64,000 bases of DNA from assembly GCA_964432595.1 (NCBI GenBank), contig CAYSOF010000008.1, positions 1 through 64,000 of the forward strand. Reading direction: 5' to 3'. The stretch comes from DASYLJ01 sp964432595. Lineage in GTDB: Bacteria; Desulfobacterota; Binatia; DP-6. Shown piece after piece: positions 56,548-64,000 of this stretch (positions within the stretch are counted from its first letter, which is position 1; each line of letters begins with the position of its first letter). The translations under genes were made by a program, and so were the position numbers. Under the pieces are notes generated by a model, which did not search any database, was not told where the DNA came from, and was given only the letters and a program-made list of their open reading frames with translations.

Positions 56548-57693
56548 CTAGAATCCGAGCATCTTCGCGACGTAGTGGATCATCACCTCGTCCGCGCCGC
56601 CGCCGATCGAGATGAGCCGCGTGTCGACGAACGCCCGCCCCGCGACGCTCTCCTTCATGTAGCCGAAGCCGCCGTGTAGCTGGATGCACTCGTCGGCGAC
56701 GTAGCGCACCGCGCGGCCGACGAGCAGCTTCGCGATCGAGATGTCCTGCGTCGCGTCCTCGTTGCGGACCCGCGCGCGCACGCACTCGTGCGTCAGCGCC
56801 TTCGCGGCCTTCAGCTGCGCCAGCATCTCGACGAACTTGAACTGCGTCACCTGCATCTTCGAGAGCGGCTTCTTGAAGACGATGCGCTCCTCGCAGTAGC
56901 GCTTCGTCGCCTCCCACAGCGCTTCCGACGCCGCGATGGAGCTGACGCACGCGACGAGGCGCTCGTCCTGGAACTGCATCATCTGCTGCTGGAAGCCGCG
57001 CCCGACCTCGCCGATCGTGTTCGAGATCGGCACGCGCACGTCCTCGAAGAAGAGCAGCCCGGTGTCCGAGCCCCAGTTCCCGATCTTGTCGAGCAGCTGG
57101 TAGCTGAAGCCGGCCGACGCCGTCGGCACGACGATCTGCGAGTAGCCGCCGTAGCCGGCGTCGGGATCGGTGACGGCGAGCAGGCAGATCCAGTCGGCCG
57201 TCGCAGCGTTGGTGATGTAGATCTTGCTGCCGTTGATCACCCAGTGGTCGCCGTCGCGGACGGCGCGCGTCTTGATGGACGCGACGTCCGAGCCGGCGTC
57301 CGGCTCGGTGACGCCGATCGCCGCCACCATCTCGCCCGCCACCGCGGGTGCCAGGTACTTGCGGCGCAGCTCGTCGGAGCCGAACTGGTGCAGCGACGGC
57401 GTCGCCATGTCTGTCTGCACGCTGATGCCCATCGCGACGCCGGCGTTGTCGCACCAGCGGCCAATCTCCTCGAACATCACCGTCGTGTAGCTCCAGTCGA
57501 GCCCGGCGCCGCCCCACTGCGGGTCGTATCGCAGGCCGAGCATCCCGAGCTCGCCCATCCGCCGGTAGAGCGACTTGTCGATGTGCCCCATCTGGTCGAA
57601 CTCGCGCGCGCGCGGCGCGAGCTCCTCCTGGACGAAGCGACGGACGGTGGATCGGAACAGCTCGTGCTCGGCGGTGCCGTGGAAGTCGGACAT
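56548..57693 (-). CDS. Acyl-CoA dehydrogenase
   Basis: 381-aa FAD flavoprotein for the first step of beta-oxidation or branched-chain acyl-CoA oxidation. The N-terminal helical domain, ITNAATADWICLLAVTDPDAG, the FAD-binding AIGVTEPDAGSDVASIKT, and CIQLHGGFGYMKES near the catalytic-Glu region are visible. Length is typical. The last residues VAKMLGF end just before the repeat element. It lies downstream of an SDR on the same strand, a 40-nt gap. Substrate chain not determined. Confidence 0.94.
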   Translation of the reverse strand: MSDFHGTAEHELFRSTVRRFVQEELAPRAREFDQMGHIDKSLYRRMGELGMLGLRYDPQWGGAGLDWSYTTVMFEEIGRWCDNAGVAMGISVQTDMATPSLHQFGSDELRRKYLAPAVAGEMVAAIGVTEPDAGSDVASIKTRAVRDGDHWVINGSKIYITNAATADWICLLAVTDPDAGYGGYSQIVVPTASAGFSYQLLDKIGNWGSDTGLLFFEDVRVPISNTIGEVGRGFQQQMMQFQDERLVACVSSIAASEALWEATKRYCEERIVFKKPLSKMQVTQFKFVEMLAQLKAAKALTHECVRARVRNEDATQDISIAKLLVGRAVRYVADECIQLHGGFGYMKESVAGRAFVDTRLISIGGGADEVMIHYVAKMLGF

Positions 57694-57732
57694 GCGGCGG
57701 ACCTTACCGGGCCGTCGCGGCCGGTGCCAAGC

Positions 57733-58668
57733 CTACGAGGTCGACTTCGGCGGGGTCGCCAGGTGGAACCCGTTCCAGGCCTTCGAGCGGTCGCTCTTCG
57801 TGAGCGGCCAGGGCTGACGGCCCTCGGATGCCGCCTGCTGGGCGTCGGGCAGCAGCGCCGAGAGCGGCGACGTCAGCTTCGCGTTCGGCGCGGCCCCGTC
57901 GACCCGCAGCGTGCTGCCCGAGATGAACGCCGCCGCCGGCGACAGCAGGAAGCAGATCGCCGCCGACACCTCCGACTCGGTCCCGAGGCGCTGCAGCGGG
58001 ACGGCCAGGTGCAGCAGCCGCAGGAAGCCCTGCATCCAGTCCGGGTAGGTGTCGAAGCCCGACGACGCGATCCAGCCCGGCGCCACCGCGTTCACCCGCA
58101 CGCCCGACGCCGCCCACTCGACGGCCGCCGTCTCGGTGAAGCTCACCATACCGAGCCGCGCCGCACCCGAGTGGCCCATGCCCGGCATGCTGCCCCACAT
58201 GTCGGCGACGATGTTCACGATGGCGCCGCCGTGCTCGTTCATCCACTGCGTGTAGCACTCGCGCGCGCAGAGGAAGCCGCCCGTCAGGTTCGTGCGGACG
58301 ACCGTCTCCCAGCCCTTCTGGCTGATCCCCGCGAGCGGCGACGCGAACTGACCGCCGGCGTTGTTGACGAGGCCGTCGATCCGCCCCGTGCGCTCGAGCA
58401 CGGCCGTCACCATCGCGCGCACCTGGGCTTCCTCGCGGATGTCGCAGGGCAGCGCGTGCGCCGTGACGCCGGCGTCGGCCAGCTCGGCCTTCACCGTCTC
58501 GAGGCGCTCCACCTTGCGTCCGACGACGACCACCGTCGCGCCGAGACGTCCGAGCTCGTGCGCCGTGCAGCGGCCGATGCCGCTGCCGCCGCCGGTGACG
58601 ATGTGCGTCTCGCCGGCGAAGAGATCGGGGCGGAAGATCGAGTCGAACGGCATGGCGTCTCGTGCCAC
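57733..58668 (-). CDS. SDR-family enoyl-CoA/acyl reductase-like protein
   Basis: 311 aa, or 306 aa from the second ATG 58653 (MPFDSIFRPDLF). Rossmann motifs HIVTGGGSGIGRCTA and LVNNAGGQFASPL are present. The usual YxxxK is replaced by an altered segment after GHSGAARLGMVSFT, as in peroxisomal trans-2-enoyl-CoA reductase / 2,4-dienoyl-CoA reductase-like SDRs, which use other residues. Neighbouring acyl-CoA dehydrogenase, 39 nt downstream, supports a fatty acyl-CoA role. Confidence 0.88.
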   Translation of the reverse strand: MARDAMPFDSIFRPDLFAGETHIVTGGGSGIGRCTAHELGRLGATVVVVGRKVERLETVKAELADAGVTAHALPCDIREEAQVRAMVTAVLERTGRIDGLVNNAGGQFASPLAGISQKGWETVVRTNLTGGFLCARECYTQWMNEHGGAIVNIVADMWGSMPGMGHSGAARLGMVSFTETAAVEWAASGVRVNAVAPGWIASSGFDTYPDWMQGFLRLLHLAVPLQRLGTESEVSAAICFLLSPAAAFISGSTLRVDGAAPNAKLTSPLSALLPDAQQAASEGRQPWPLTKSDRSKAWNGFHLATPPKSTS

Positions 58669-58685
58669 GCCGACCGCGGGCTGGC

Positions 58686-58724
58686 AACGCGGAGGGCCGC
58701 CCGCATGGGCGAGCCCTCCGCGTT
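58686..58724 (-). terminator. Terminator-type hairpin after the Thr-linker gene
   Basis: A 12-bp perfect inverted repeat (58686-58697 with 58713-58724) surrounds a smaller GCCC/GGGC stem. It lies downstream of the Thr-linker gene and before the SDR on the minus strand, so it probably separates them. No strong T-run follows. Confidence 0.55.
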
Positions 58725-58746
58725 CCGGTGATCATCAGTCAGACGG

Positions 58747-60000
58747 TCAGGACGACTTCATGATGGTCTTCACGTCGGCCGTGAGACCCTCGATCGCCGC
58801 GAGCAGGTCGGCCCGCACCTCGGGATCGATCGTGCGATGCCCCGTGCGCGAGCGCAGCGGGCGCCCGATGGCGCGGAGGCGCGTGCCGAGCTTGCGCAGC
58901 GCCGTCCGGCCGGCCTTGGAGCCGTCCTCGGCCTCGGCGCGGTCGAGCAGCTCGTGCGCCCGAGCGATGTTCTTCTGCATCTTCGCCGCCACGCCCGCCA
59001 GCGTGGGCTCGGCGTCGATCGCGGCCGACAGCTCGTCGAGCCGGCAGCGCACGGAGTCGATCGTCGCGGCGATCACGCAGCCCGTCGGGATGGTGGTGGT
59101 CGTCGTGGTCGACGGCACGGTGGTCGTCGTGGCCACCGTCGTGCTGGTCGTCGTCGGCGGCACGCTCGTCGACGTCGTGGTCGGCGGGATCGTCGTCGTG
59201 GTCGAGGCGATCGTCGTGGTCGTCGGCGCGATCGTGGTCGTGGTCGGGGCAATCGTCGTCGTCGTGGGCGCGACCGTCGTGGTGGTCGTCGTCGTGGCGA
59301 TCGTCGTCGTGGTGACCGGGTCGGCGACCTCGACGGTGATGAACGGCAACGTGCCGCCCGCGACGCCCGGCGGCGACAGGTTGTCGAGCGACGTCGCCGT
59401 CGGCGTGTCCGCCGTCGTCAGCTTGATGCCGAACGACGCGTCGGCGGCGGTGATCGCGGCGCGCAGCGCGTTCGTCACGTCGAGCGTGAACGCGACGGCC
59501 CCCGAGTTGGCGAGGGACGCGTCGGTGATCACGCCCGGCGTGATGGACCCGAGCGGGGTGGTCGCGATCGCGAAGTCGGACGTCGTGACCGTGCCGTCGC
59601 CGACGTAGGTGCCGATGGCGATGGGCGTCGACGCCGTGCCGTCGAAATTCGCACCGGGCCCGAACGTCCCGATGACGTCGTCGATCGTCACCGTGAGCGT
59701 GGCGCTCGTGACGTCGTTCGCTGCGACGCCCGACAGCGCCGTCAGGCCGAACTCGGCCATCGCGCGGATCTCCAGCACGTTCGTGATGAAGCCCACGGAG
59801 AGTGCCTGGCCGCCCTGGTCACCGACGCCGTCCGGCGGCGGGGGCGTCGGCGGGGGACCCGCGAAGAACCAGCCGTCACCGACGGCGTCGTAGACGGCGC
59901 CGTTCGTCCCGTCGAGGACGACGGTGACGGCGCGGGCGTCGAGGGCGGTCACCAGGCCGGCGACGGACAAGAGCGCGGCGAGACGTCGAAGCTTCGGCAT
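58747..60000 (-). CDS. Secreted protein with Thr-rich linker and helical tail
   Basis: 417 aa. A signal peptide (LRRLAALLSVAGLVTALDARA) precedes a beta-rich domain (about 25-225) containing DGVGDQGGQALSVGF, DVTSATLTVTIDD and VAFTLDVTNALRAAI, similar to PEP-CTERM/LPXTG-free surface modules. Residues about 226-305 are repeated TTTT(I/A)(A/P)PTTTT, likely a flexible or O-glycosylated linker. The tail of about 110 aa begins CVIAATIDSVRC and is helical, with IARAHELLDRAE..K..LRKLGTRLR..IDPEVRADLLAAI, resembling the subtilase tail. SD AAGGAGG precedes ATG 60000. Confidence 0.84.
   Translation of the reverse strand: MPKLRRLAALLSVAGLVTALDARAVTVVLDGTNGAVYDAVGDGWFFAGPPPTPPPPDGVGDQGGQALSVGFITNVLEIRAMAEFGLTALSGVAANDVTSATLTVTIDDVIGTFGPGANFDGTASTPIAIGTYVGDGTVTTSDFAIATTPLGSITPGVITDASLANSGAVAFTLDVTNALRAAITAADASFGIKLTTADTPTATSLDNLSPPGVAGGTLPFITVEVADPVTTTTIATTTTTTTVAPTTTTIAPTTTTIAPTTTTIASTTTTIPPTTTSTSVPPTTTSTTVATTTTVPSTTTTTTIPTGCVIAATIDSVRCRLDELSAAIDAEPTLAGVAAKMQKNIARAHELLDRAEAEDGSKAGRTALRKLGTRLRAIGRPLRSRTGHRTIDPEVRADLLAAIEGLTADVKTIMKSS
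59093..59318 (-). repeat. Low-complexity repeat encoding the Thr-rich linker
   Basis: Tandem GTCGTGGTC-like triplets (plus strand) encode the TTTT-containing linker on the minus strand and produce a Val-rich shadow on the plus strand. Period is irregular around 18-24 nt, so the linker may vary in length between strains. Confidence 0.7.
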
Positions 60001-60031
60001 TGCGGATCCTCCTTCGTTTGCTTGGTGTACG

Positions 60032-60670
60032 TCAGGCGTCGACCGCGTCGAGCCCCCCGAACCGCGTGTCGTAGGTGCTCGTATGGAGGACGCGCACCAT
60101 GACCTGGTCGTCGAGCTTTCCGTGGAAGACGGCGTTGTGCCACCACACGTTGTCGTAGAGCGGGCCGGACGGGTGCAGCTCGGCGTGTCCGTTCACCTGG
60201 AGGCAGCGGAAGCGCCCCTCCTCCGTGCGGTCGTCGAGATCGAAGACGTAGAAGAGCAGCGAGCAGGTGGCGTTGGCGCGCAGCGCCTGCACGACGGGCG
60301 CGTCCTTGTGCAGGAGCGAGGTGATCGACGTGGGATCGAAGTCAGCGGCGCTCTTGTAGTAGCCCTTCAGGTACTCGATGCCGGCGTCGTAGATGGCGCG
60401 CGCGCCCTGCCCCGCATTGTTCTCGTAGAGGCCGCGAAACTCCGCGGTCTTCGCGGCGAGCTGCGACGCGTGCGGCAGCAGGCCGCAGATGATCGAGTGC
60501 ATCGTCACGCCGAGCCCGATGCCCGGCTGCCCGACGGCGATCAGCGGCGCCACGCCCGCGTGCGGCGAGCCGTGCTGGTGCACCATCGTCCAGGCGCGAA
60601 GCTTCACCTGCCACTCGAGGAACTCGGTCGGGAGCGGACGGTCGCCGGAGAGCACTTTGCGCATCAACAT
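60032..60670 (-). CDS. Unrecognised protein ending the uptake operon
   Basis: 212 aa from ATG 60670, with GAGGAGG nearby and a GGAGG/CCTCC inverted repeat at the ribosome binding site. It is mostly soluble and helical, without signal or membrane segment. Histidine-rich stretches VHQHGSPHAGV, MHSIICGLLPHASQ and DNVWWHNAVFHG recur. I do not recognise a family. It follows the ABC ATPase gene by 13 nt, so it is very probably part of the iron-complex or cobalamin uptake operon, perhaps as a cytoplasmic handler of the imported ligand; this is inference only. Confidence 0.72.
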   Translation of the reverse strand: MLMRKVLSGDRPLPTEFLEWQVKLRAWTMVHQHGSPHAGVAPLIAVGQPGIGLGVTMHSIICGLLPHASQLAAKTAEFRGLYENNAGQGARAIYDAGIEYLKGYYKSAADFDPTSITSLLHKDAPVVQALRANATCSLLFYVFDLDDRTEEGRFRCLQVNGHAELHPSGPLYDNVWWHNAVFHGKLDDQVMVRVLHTSTYDTRFGGLDAVDA

Positions 60671-60683
60671 CGGAGGTTCCTCC

Positions 60684-61490
60684 TCACAGGAATCGCAGTG
60701 GGTCGCAGGGGCCGAGCACGCGAACGGCCAGGCCGTCGGCGTCGGTGGTCACGCGGGCCGCGACACCGAAGACGTCGCGCAGCGTGTCTTCGCGCAGGGC
60801 ATCCGCCGGCGCGCCGACGGCGTAGAGCCGTCCGCGATGCATCACGGCCACGCGATGCGCGAGCCACGCCGCCTGCTCGAGGTCGTGGATGACGACGACG
60901 ATCGTCACCTGCCGCTCGAGGTTCAGGCGGCGCAGCAACGCCAGCAGCTCGCGCTGATGGCGCAGGTCGAGCGCCGCCGTCGGCTCGTCGAGCAGCAGCA
61001 GCGGCGACTCCTGGCAGAGCACCATCGCCAGCCAGGCGCGTCGTCGTTCGCCGCCGGAGAGCGTCTCCATGCGGCGGTGGCGCAAGTCGAGCACGTCGGT
61101 GGCGCGCATCGCCTCGCGCGCCGCGGCCAGGTCGGTCTCGCGCAGCGGCTCGAGGAAGCCGCGGTGCGAATGCCGGCCGCCATGCACCAGCTCGGCGACG
61201 GTGATGCCCTCCGGGCAGATCGGACTCTGCGGCAAGCGGGCCACCCGTCGCGCGAATCCGCGGGGCGGCAGCGCCAGCGCGTCGGCCCCGTCGAGCAGCA
61301 CCGCGCCGAGGCGCGGCGCCAGCGTGCGTCCCATGGTCGCGAGCGCGGTGGACTTGCCCGAACCGTTCGGACCGACCAACGCGAGGATCTCGCCGCGCAG
61401 CACGCCCAGCGAGAGATCGCGCAGCGCATCCCGCTCCGCGAGCGGATGCCGCACGTGCACGCCGTCCAGCGCGATCGCGACGTCGCTCAT
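60684..61490 (-). CDS. Iron-complex/cobalamin-type ABC transporter ATPase
   Basis: 268 aa, FecE/BtuD/HmuV-type ATPase. Walker A VGPNGSGKST, signature LSGGERRRAWLAMVL, Walker B LLLLDEPTAALD, and the H-loop VVVIHDLEQAAWL are complete. ATG 61490 overlaps the permease stop (ATGA). Works with the FecCD-type permease to drive uptake of an iron chelate, haem or vitamin B12. Confidence 0.93.
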   Translation of the reverse strand: MSDVAIALDGVHVRHPLAERDALRDLSLGVLRGEILALVGPNGSGKSTALATMGRTLAPRLGAVLLDGADALALPPRGFARRVARLPQSPICPEGITVAELVHGGRHSHRGFLEPLRETDLAAAREAMRATDVLDLRHRRMETLSGGERRRAWLAMVLCQESPLLLLDEPTAALDLRHQRELLALLRRLNLERQVTIVVVIHDLEQAAWLAHRVAVMHRGRLYAVGAPADALREDTLRDVFGVAARVTTDADGLAVRVLGPCDPLRFL

Positions 61491-62509
61491 GCGAGCTTCC
61501 GCCACAGTACGAAGAGGAAGTACGGCCCGCCGACGAGCGCCAGCAGCGCGCCCACGGGCAGCTCGAGCGGCGCGGCCATCGTCCGCGCCGCCGTGTCGGC
61601 CAGGATGAGGAGCGTCGCCCCGCCGAGCAGGCAGAGGGGCAGCAGCGCACGATGATCGGGGCCGACGAGCACGCGCACCCAGTTCGGCACCACCAGACCG
61701 ACGAAGCCGACCAGCCCGGCGATGCTCGCCGCCGCCGCCGCGAGCAGGGCGGCCAGGCACGACGCCGCGATACGCGCGCGACGCACGTTCAGGCCGACGC
61801 CGGCGGCGCTGTCGTCGTCGAGCAGGAGCAGGTTCAGGGCGCGCGTCGACAGCAGCGACAGCACGGTCCCGGCGATCACCGGCAGGAGGATCAGCTGGTT
61901 CTGACTCCAGCCGAGCCCGTTCAGCGAGCCGATCGTGAATGCCACGAAGGCCGGCGCGCGGTCGGCGAAGACGAACGTCACGAGGGCGATCAGCGAGAAC
62001 AGGATCGCCTGGACGGCGACGCCGCTCAGCACGATGCGCAGCGGCCCCGCGACGCGGCCGCCGCCCCACGCGGCTGCGAGCAGTGCGGAGATGGCGGCGA
62101 GCCCGCCGCCGAACGCCAGCAGCGGCACCAGCGCCGTGTGCTCCGGCCAGAGCACGATGGCGACGAGCCCCCCGAGCCCGGCCCCCGCGGTGACCCCCAT
62201 GAGCCCGGGATCGGCGATCGGATTGCGCACGACGGCCTGCATCAGCGCGCCGGCGATGCCGAGCGCGCCGCCGACGAGCGCCCCCGCCACCACGCGGGGC
62301 AGCCGCACCGACCACAGGATCCGGTGCGAGGGATGCTCGGGGTCGATCAGCGCGGACGGCAGCTCACCGAGCGGAATCTTCGCCGCACCGACCATCGACG
62401 CCAACGCCGCGGACGCCGTCAGCGCGACCGCGAGCACCCCCGTCCAGAACCCCGGACGATCGCGGAGGCGCTCGAAGACGAGCCGGACCGTGGCGACCGC
62501 ACGTCTCAC
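61487..62509 (-). CDS. FecCD-family ABC transporter permease
   Basis: 340 aa with about ten membrane helices. LWSVRLPRVVAGALVGGALGIAG and GLVGFVGLVVPNWVR are FecCD signatures; the latter holds the coupling helix that touches the ATPase. It starts at GTG 62509, in a GTGA overlap with the binding-protein gene, and overlaps the ATPase gene at its end, so all three are translationally coupled. Confidence 0.93.
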   Translation of the reverse strand: MRRAVATVRLVFERLRDRPGFWTGVLAVALTASAALASMVGAAKIPLGELPSALIDPEHPSHRILWSVRLPRVVAGALVGGALGIAGALMQAVVRNPIADPGLMGVTAGAGLGGLVAIVLWPEHTALVPLLAFGGGLAAISALLAAAWGGGRVAGPLRIVLSGVAVQAILFSLIALVTFVFADRAPAFVAFTIGSLNGLGWSQNQLILLPVIAGTVLSLLSTRALNLLLLDDDSAAGVGLNVRRARIAASCLAALLAAAAASIAGLVGFVGLVVPNWVRVLVGPDHRALLPLCLLGGATLLILADTAARTMAAPLELPVGALLALVGGPYFLFVLWRKLA

Positions 62510-63360
62510 CGCGCGCTGACTCGGGGCTGGGCGAGCTCGTGGAGCTGTTTCGCGGCGTCGGGCAGCGCCAGGCCGGGATTCGTCGAGAACAGCCCCGCGG
62601 GCAGCACGTGCACGCCGCGGGTCGCCGTCTTGCGCATCGGCTCCCACGCGCCGCCGCTCTCGAGCCGCTTGGTGAACGACGTGCGGATCGCCTCCGGATC
62701 GCCGTGCGCGACCATCAGCACCAGCTCGGGCCGCAGCCCGGCGAGCACCTCGTCGCTCACCTGCACGAAGCCCGGATGCCGCTCCTGGCCCGACACCGAC
62801 GCCGCGACGTTCTGGAACTCGAGGCTCGTCGCGAGGTCGCCGAGCCACGTGCGCGGCGACACCACGAGGAAGTTGCCCGGCGTGCCGAACAGGATCAGCA
62901 CCGGCATGGGCTTGTTGAGCGCCTGCGCCGCCAGCTGGGTCTTCGCCTCGTCGACCTGCCTCGCCATCGCGTCGGCGATGTTGCAGCGGCGGCCGACCTC
63001 GAGAAGGCCCTCGAACGTCGCCGCGACGCTGTCGGAGCCGATCAGCAGGACCTCCGCCCCCGAGCGCTCGAGCTTGTCCTTCAACGGACCGTGCATCAGC
63101 TTGTCGCCGACGACGATCTGCGGGCGCGCCTCGGCCAGCGCCTCGAAGCTCGGCGAATGCGGGCTGCCGAGATCGACGGTCGGCGCGGGCGGCGGCGTGC
63201 GCATGTCGGTACGGACGCTGGCCACCACGACGACGTCGCCGCCGGCCTTGCCGAGCGCGGTGGCGACGTAGGGCAACAGGGTTGCGACCCGCACGGGCTC
63301 GGCGGCCATGGCCGTTCCCGCGAGCAGCGTGAATGCAATCGAGAGCAGTCGATGCGTCAT
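62506..63360 (-). CDS. FecB-type periplasmic binding protein
   Basis: 284 aa from ATG 63360, chosen because GGAGG is six bases upstream; ATG 63366 is only one base from it. Signal peptide LLSIAFTLLAGTAMA. It is a class III binding protein of the HmuT/BtuF kind: RVATLLPYVATALGKAGGDVVVVAS, LGSPHSPSFEALAEARPQIVVGD and a long backbone helix. The ligand cannot be told; no Fe-chelating residue pattern is decisive. Confidence 0.88.
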   Translation of the reverse strand: MTHRLLSIAFTLLAGTAMAAEPVRVATLLPYVATALGKAGGDVVVVASVRTDMRTPPPAPTVDLGSPHSPSFEALAEARPQIVVGDKLMHGPLKDKLERSGAEVLLIGSDSVAATFEGLLEVGRRCNIADAMARQVDEAKTQLAAQALNKPMPVLILFGTPGNFLVVSPRTWLGDLATSLEFQNVAASVSGQERHPGFVQVSDEVLAGLRPELVLMVAHGDPEAIRTSFTKRLESGGAWEPMRKTATRGVHVLPAGLFSTNPGLALPDAAKQLHELAQPRVSAR

Positions 63361-63370
63361 CCGCATCCTC

Positions 63371-64000
63371 CTAGAATTTCGCCTGCACGCCGAACAAGAA
63401 CGCCGCCGGTCCCGCGAGCCGGCCGCCGCCCGTGACGGGACCGAACTCCTGATCGAAGACGTTCTCACCCTGCGCGAAGAGCTGGAAGTGACGGCCGATG
63501 CCGATGGCCTTCGCGAACTCTCGCGGCTCGCCGTACGGCAGCAGACGAAGTGGGGTTATGATGACTTTGAAGTTCCAGAGCCAGTGGTTGCGGGCCAGGA
63601 GCTCCTCGGAGTTGGCGACGTCCGTGAACGCGTCGTCCTCGTACTCGCCCCAGATGCGGACCGCGATGCCGAGCTGCTTGTGGCGCCAGCCGACCGACGG
63701 CAGCACGCGGTTGCGCGGACGGAACGGCAGGTCGTTGCCGTCCTCGCCCGGGATGCCGTTCTTGTTTTCCGTATCGAGGTACGCGTAGCCGATGCCGATC
63801 GTCGGCTGGTGCTCGCTCTCGATCGCCAGGAACTGCAGCGGCGAGAACTCGAACGCCAGCTCCATGCCCTGCGTGGTCGCCTCGGCGAAGTTCTGGGTCT
63901 GGAAGCGCAGCTGGCCCGGCAGCCCCGGCAGCGGGTCGGGGATGCAGCCCGCCGGCCGGCCCGGCGAGGCGCAGACCGGGACCTGCGCGAACGCGATCAG
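63371..64000 (-). CDS. TonB-dependent outer-membrane receptor, C-terminal part
   Basis: Only the last 209 codons lie in the window; the frame is open to the right edge, so the gene continues beyond 64000. The visible part has beta-barrel strands such as IGIGYAYLDTENKN and KQLGIAVRIWGEY, a loop with CASPGRPAGC, and ends in a terminal aromatic strand AFLFGVQAKF, typical of outer-membrane proteins recognised by Bam. It is 10 nt before the binding-protein gene, so it heads the uptake operon. Ligand unknown: siderophore, haem or B12. Confidence 0.88.
   Translation of the reverse strand: MIAFAQVPVCASPGRPAGCIPDPLPGLPGQLRFQTQNFAEATTQGMELAFEFSPLQFLAIESEHQPTIGIGYAYLDTENKNGIPGEDGNDLPFRPRNRVLPSVGWRHKQLGIAVRIWGEYEDDAFTDVANSEELLARNHWLWNFKVIITPLRLLPYGEPREFAKAIGIGRHFQLFAQGENVFDQEFGPVTGGGRLAGPAAFLFGVQAKF

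Noticed and set aside
58361..59608. Val-rich plus-strand frame that looks like a repeat protein
   Set aside because: It is the complement of the Thr-rich linker; the VVVV runs reflect GTC/GTG triplets opposite ACC/ACG Thr codons.

Overview
The window is GC-rich (my impression is about 70 %), densely coded Gram-negative DNA. It carries type IV pilus genes, a TonB-dependent receptor, a wax-ester synthase/DGAT-type acyltransferase, many CoA-dependent catabolic enzymes and several secreted proteins with Thr-rich linkers or odd C-terminal domains. This mix suggests an uncultivated deltaproteobacteria-like lineage such as Candidatus Binatota or a Desulfobacterota/Myxococcota relative. That is inference from gene content; no rRNA or tRNA gene was seen to anchor it.

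Layout. (1) 0.3-9.9 kb, plus strand: pilT, pilC, pilA behind a consensus sigma-54 promoter, pilD, a large membrane protein fused to a spermidine-synthase-like domain, then four overlapping minor-pilin genes. (2) 9.9-14.4 kb: CheY-like receiver, tmk, holB, a PSP1/RicT-like gene and metG, mostly overlapping. (3) 14.4-15.9 kb: iron and peroxide handling: bfd behind a Fur-box-like palindrome, bfr, and a convergent peroxiredoxin. (4) 24.6-15.9 kb, minus: ABC-F ATPase, then a tight run of amidohydrolase, FAD oxidoreductase, biotin-carboxylase subunit, enoyl-CoA hydratase and AtuA. The matching carboxyltransferase beta subunit lies far away at 43-44.5 kb. (5) 24.9-27.8 kb: a secreted protein of repeated BIG/Ig-like units. 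(6) 31.7-27.8 kb, minus: transglutaminase, ABC ATPase and ABC permease with 4-nt overlaps. (7) 31.8-35.3 kb: wax-ester synthase/DGAT, SCP2-alpha/beta hydrolase fusion and SDR. (8) 42.9-35.3 kb, minus: Phd-VapC-MFS, a beta-propeller protein, a DUF429 protein, an SDR and a secreted subtilase. (9) 44.6-52.7 kb: SCP2 membrane protein, HAD phosphatase, di-iron AurF-like oxygenase with a cNMP-binding protein, metallophosphoesterase, secreted propeller protein, GH172-like protein and a split-barrel flavoprotein. (10) 52.7-54.9 kb: tandem thrombospondin-3-like secreted paralogs, the second frameshifted. (11) 60-54.9 kb, minus: thioesterase, sulfite-oxidase-like protein, acyl-CoA dehydrogenase, SDR and a Thr-linker protein. 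(12) 64-60 kb, minus: TonB receptor (cut by the window edge), FecB/FecCD/ATPase uptake system and an unrecognised 212-aa protein.

The most interesting signals are: a composite two-hairpin repeat present at 47.8 and 56.5 kb whose first stem changes sequence but stays paired; helical C-terminal tails that look alike in unrelated secreted proteins; the spermidine-synthase fusion inside the pilus locus; the unrecognised protein ending the uptake operon; and the toxin-antitoxin pair translationally coupled to a transporter.
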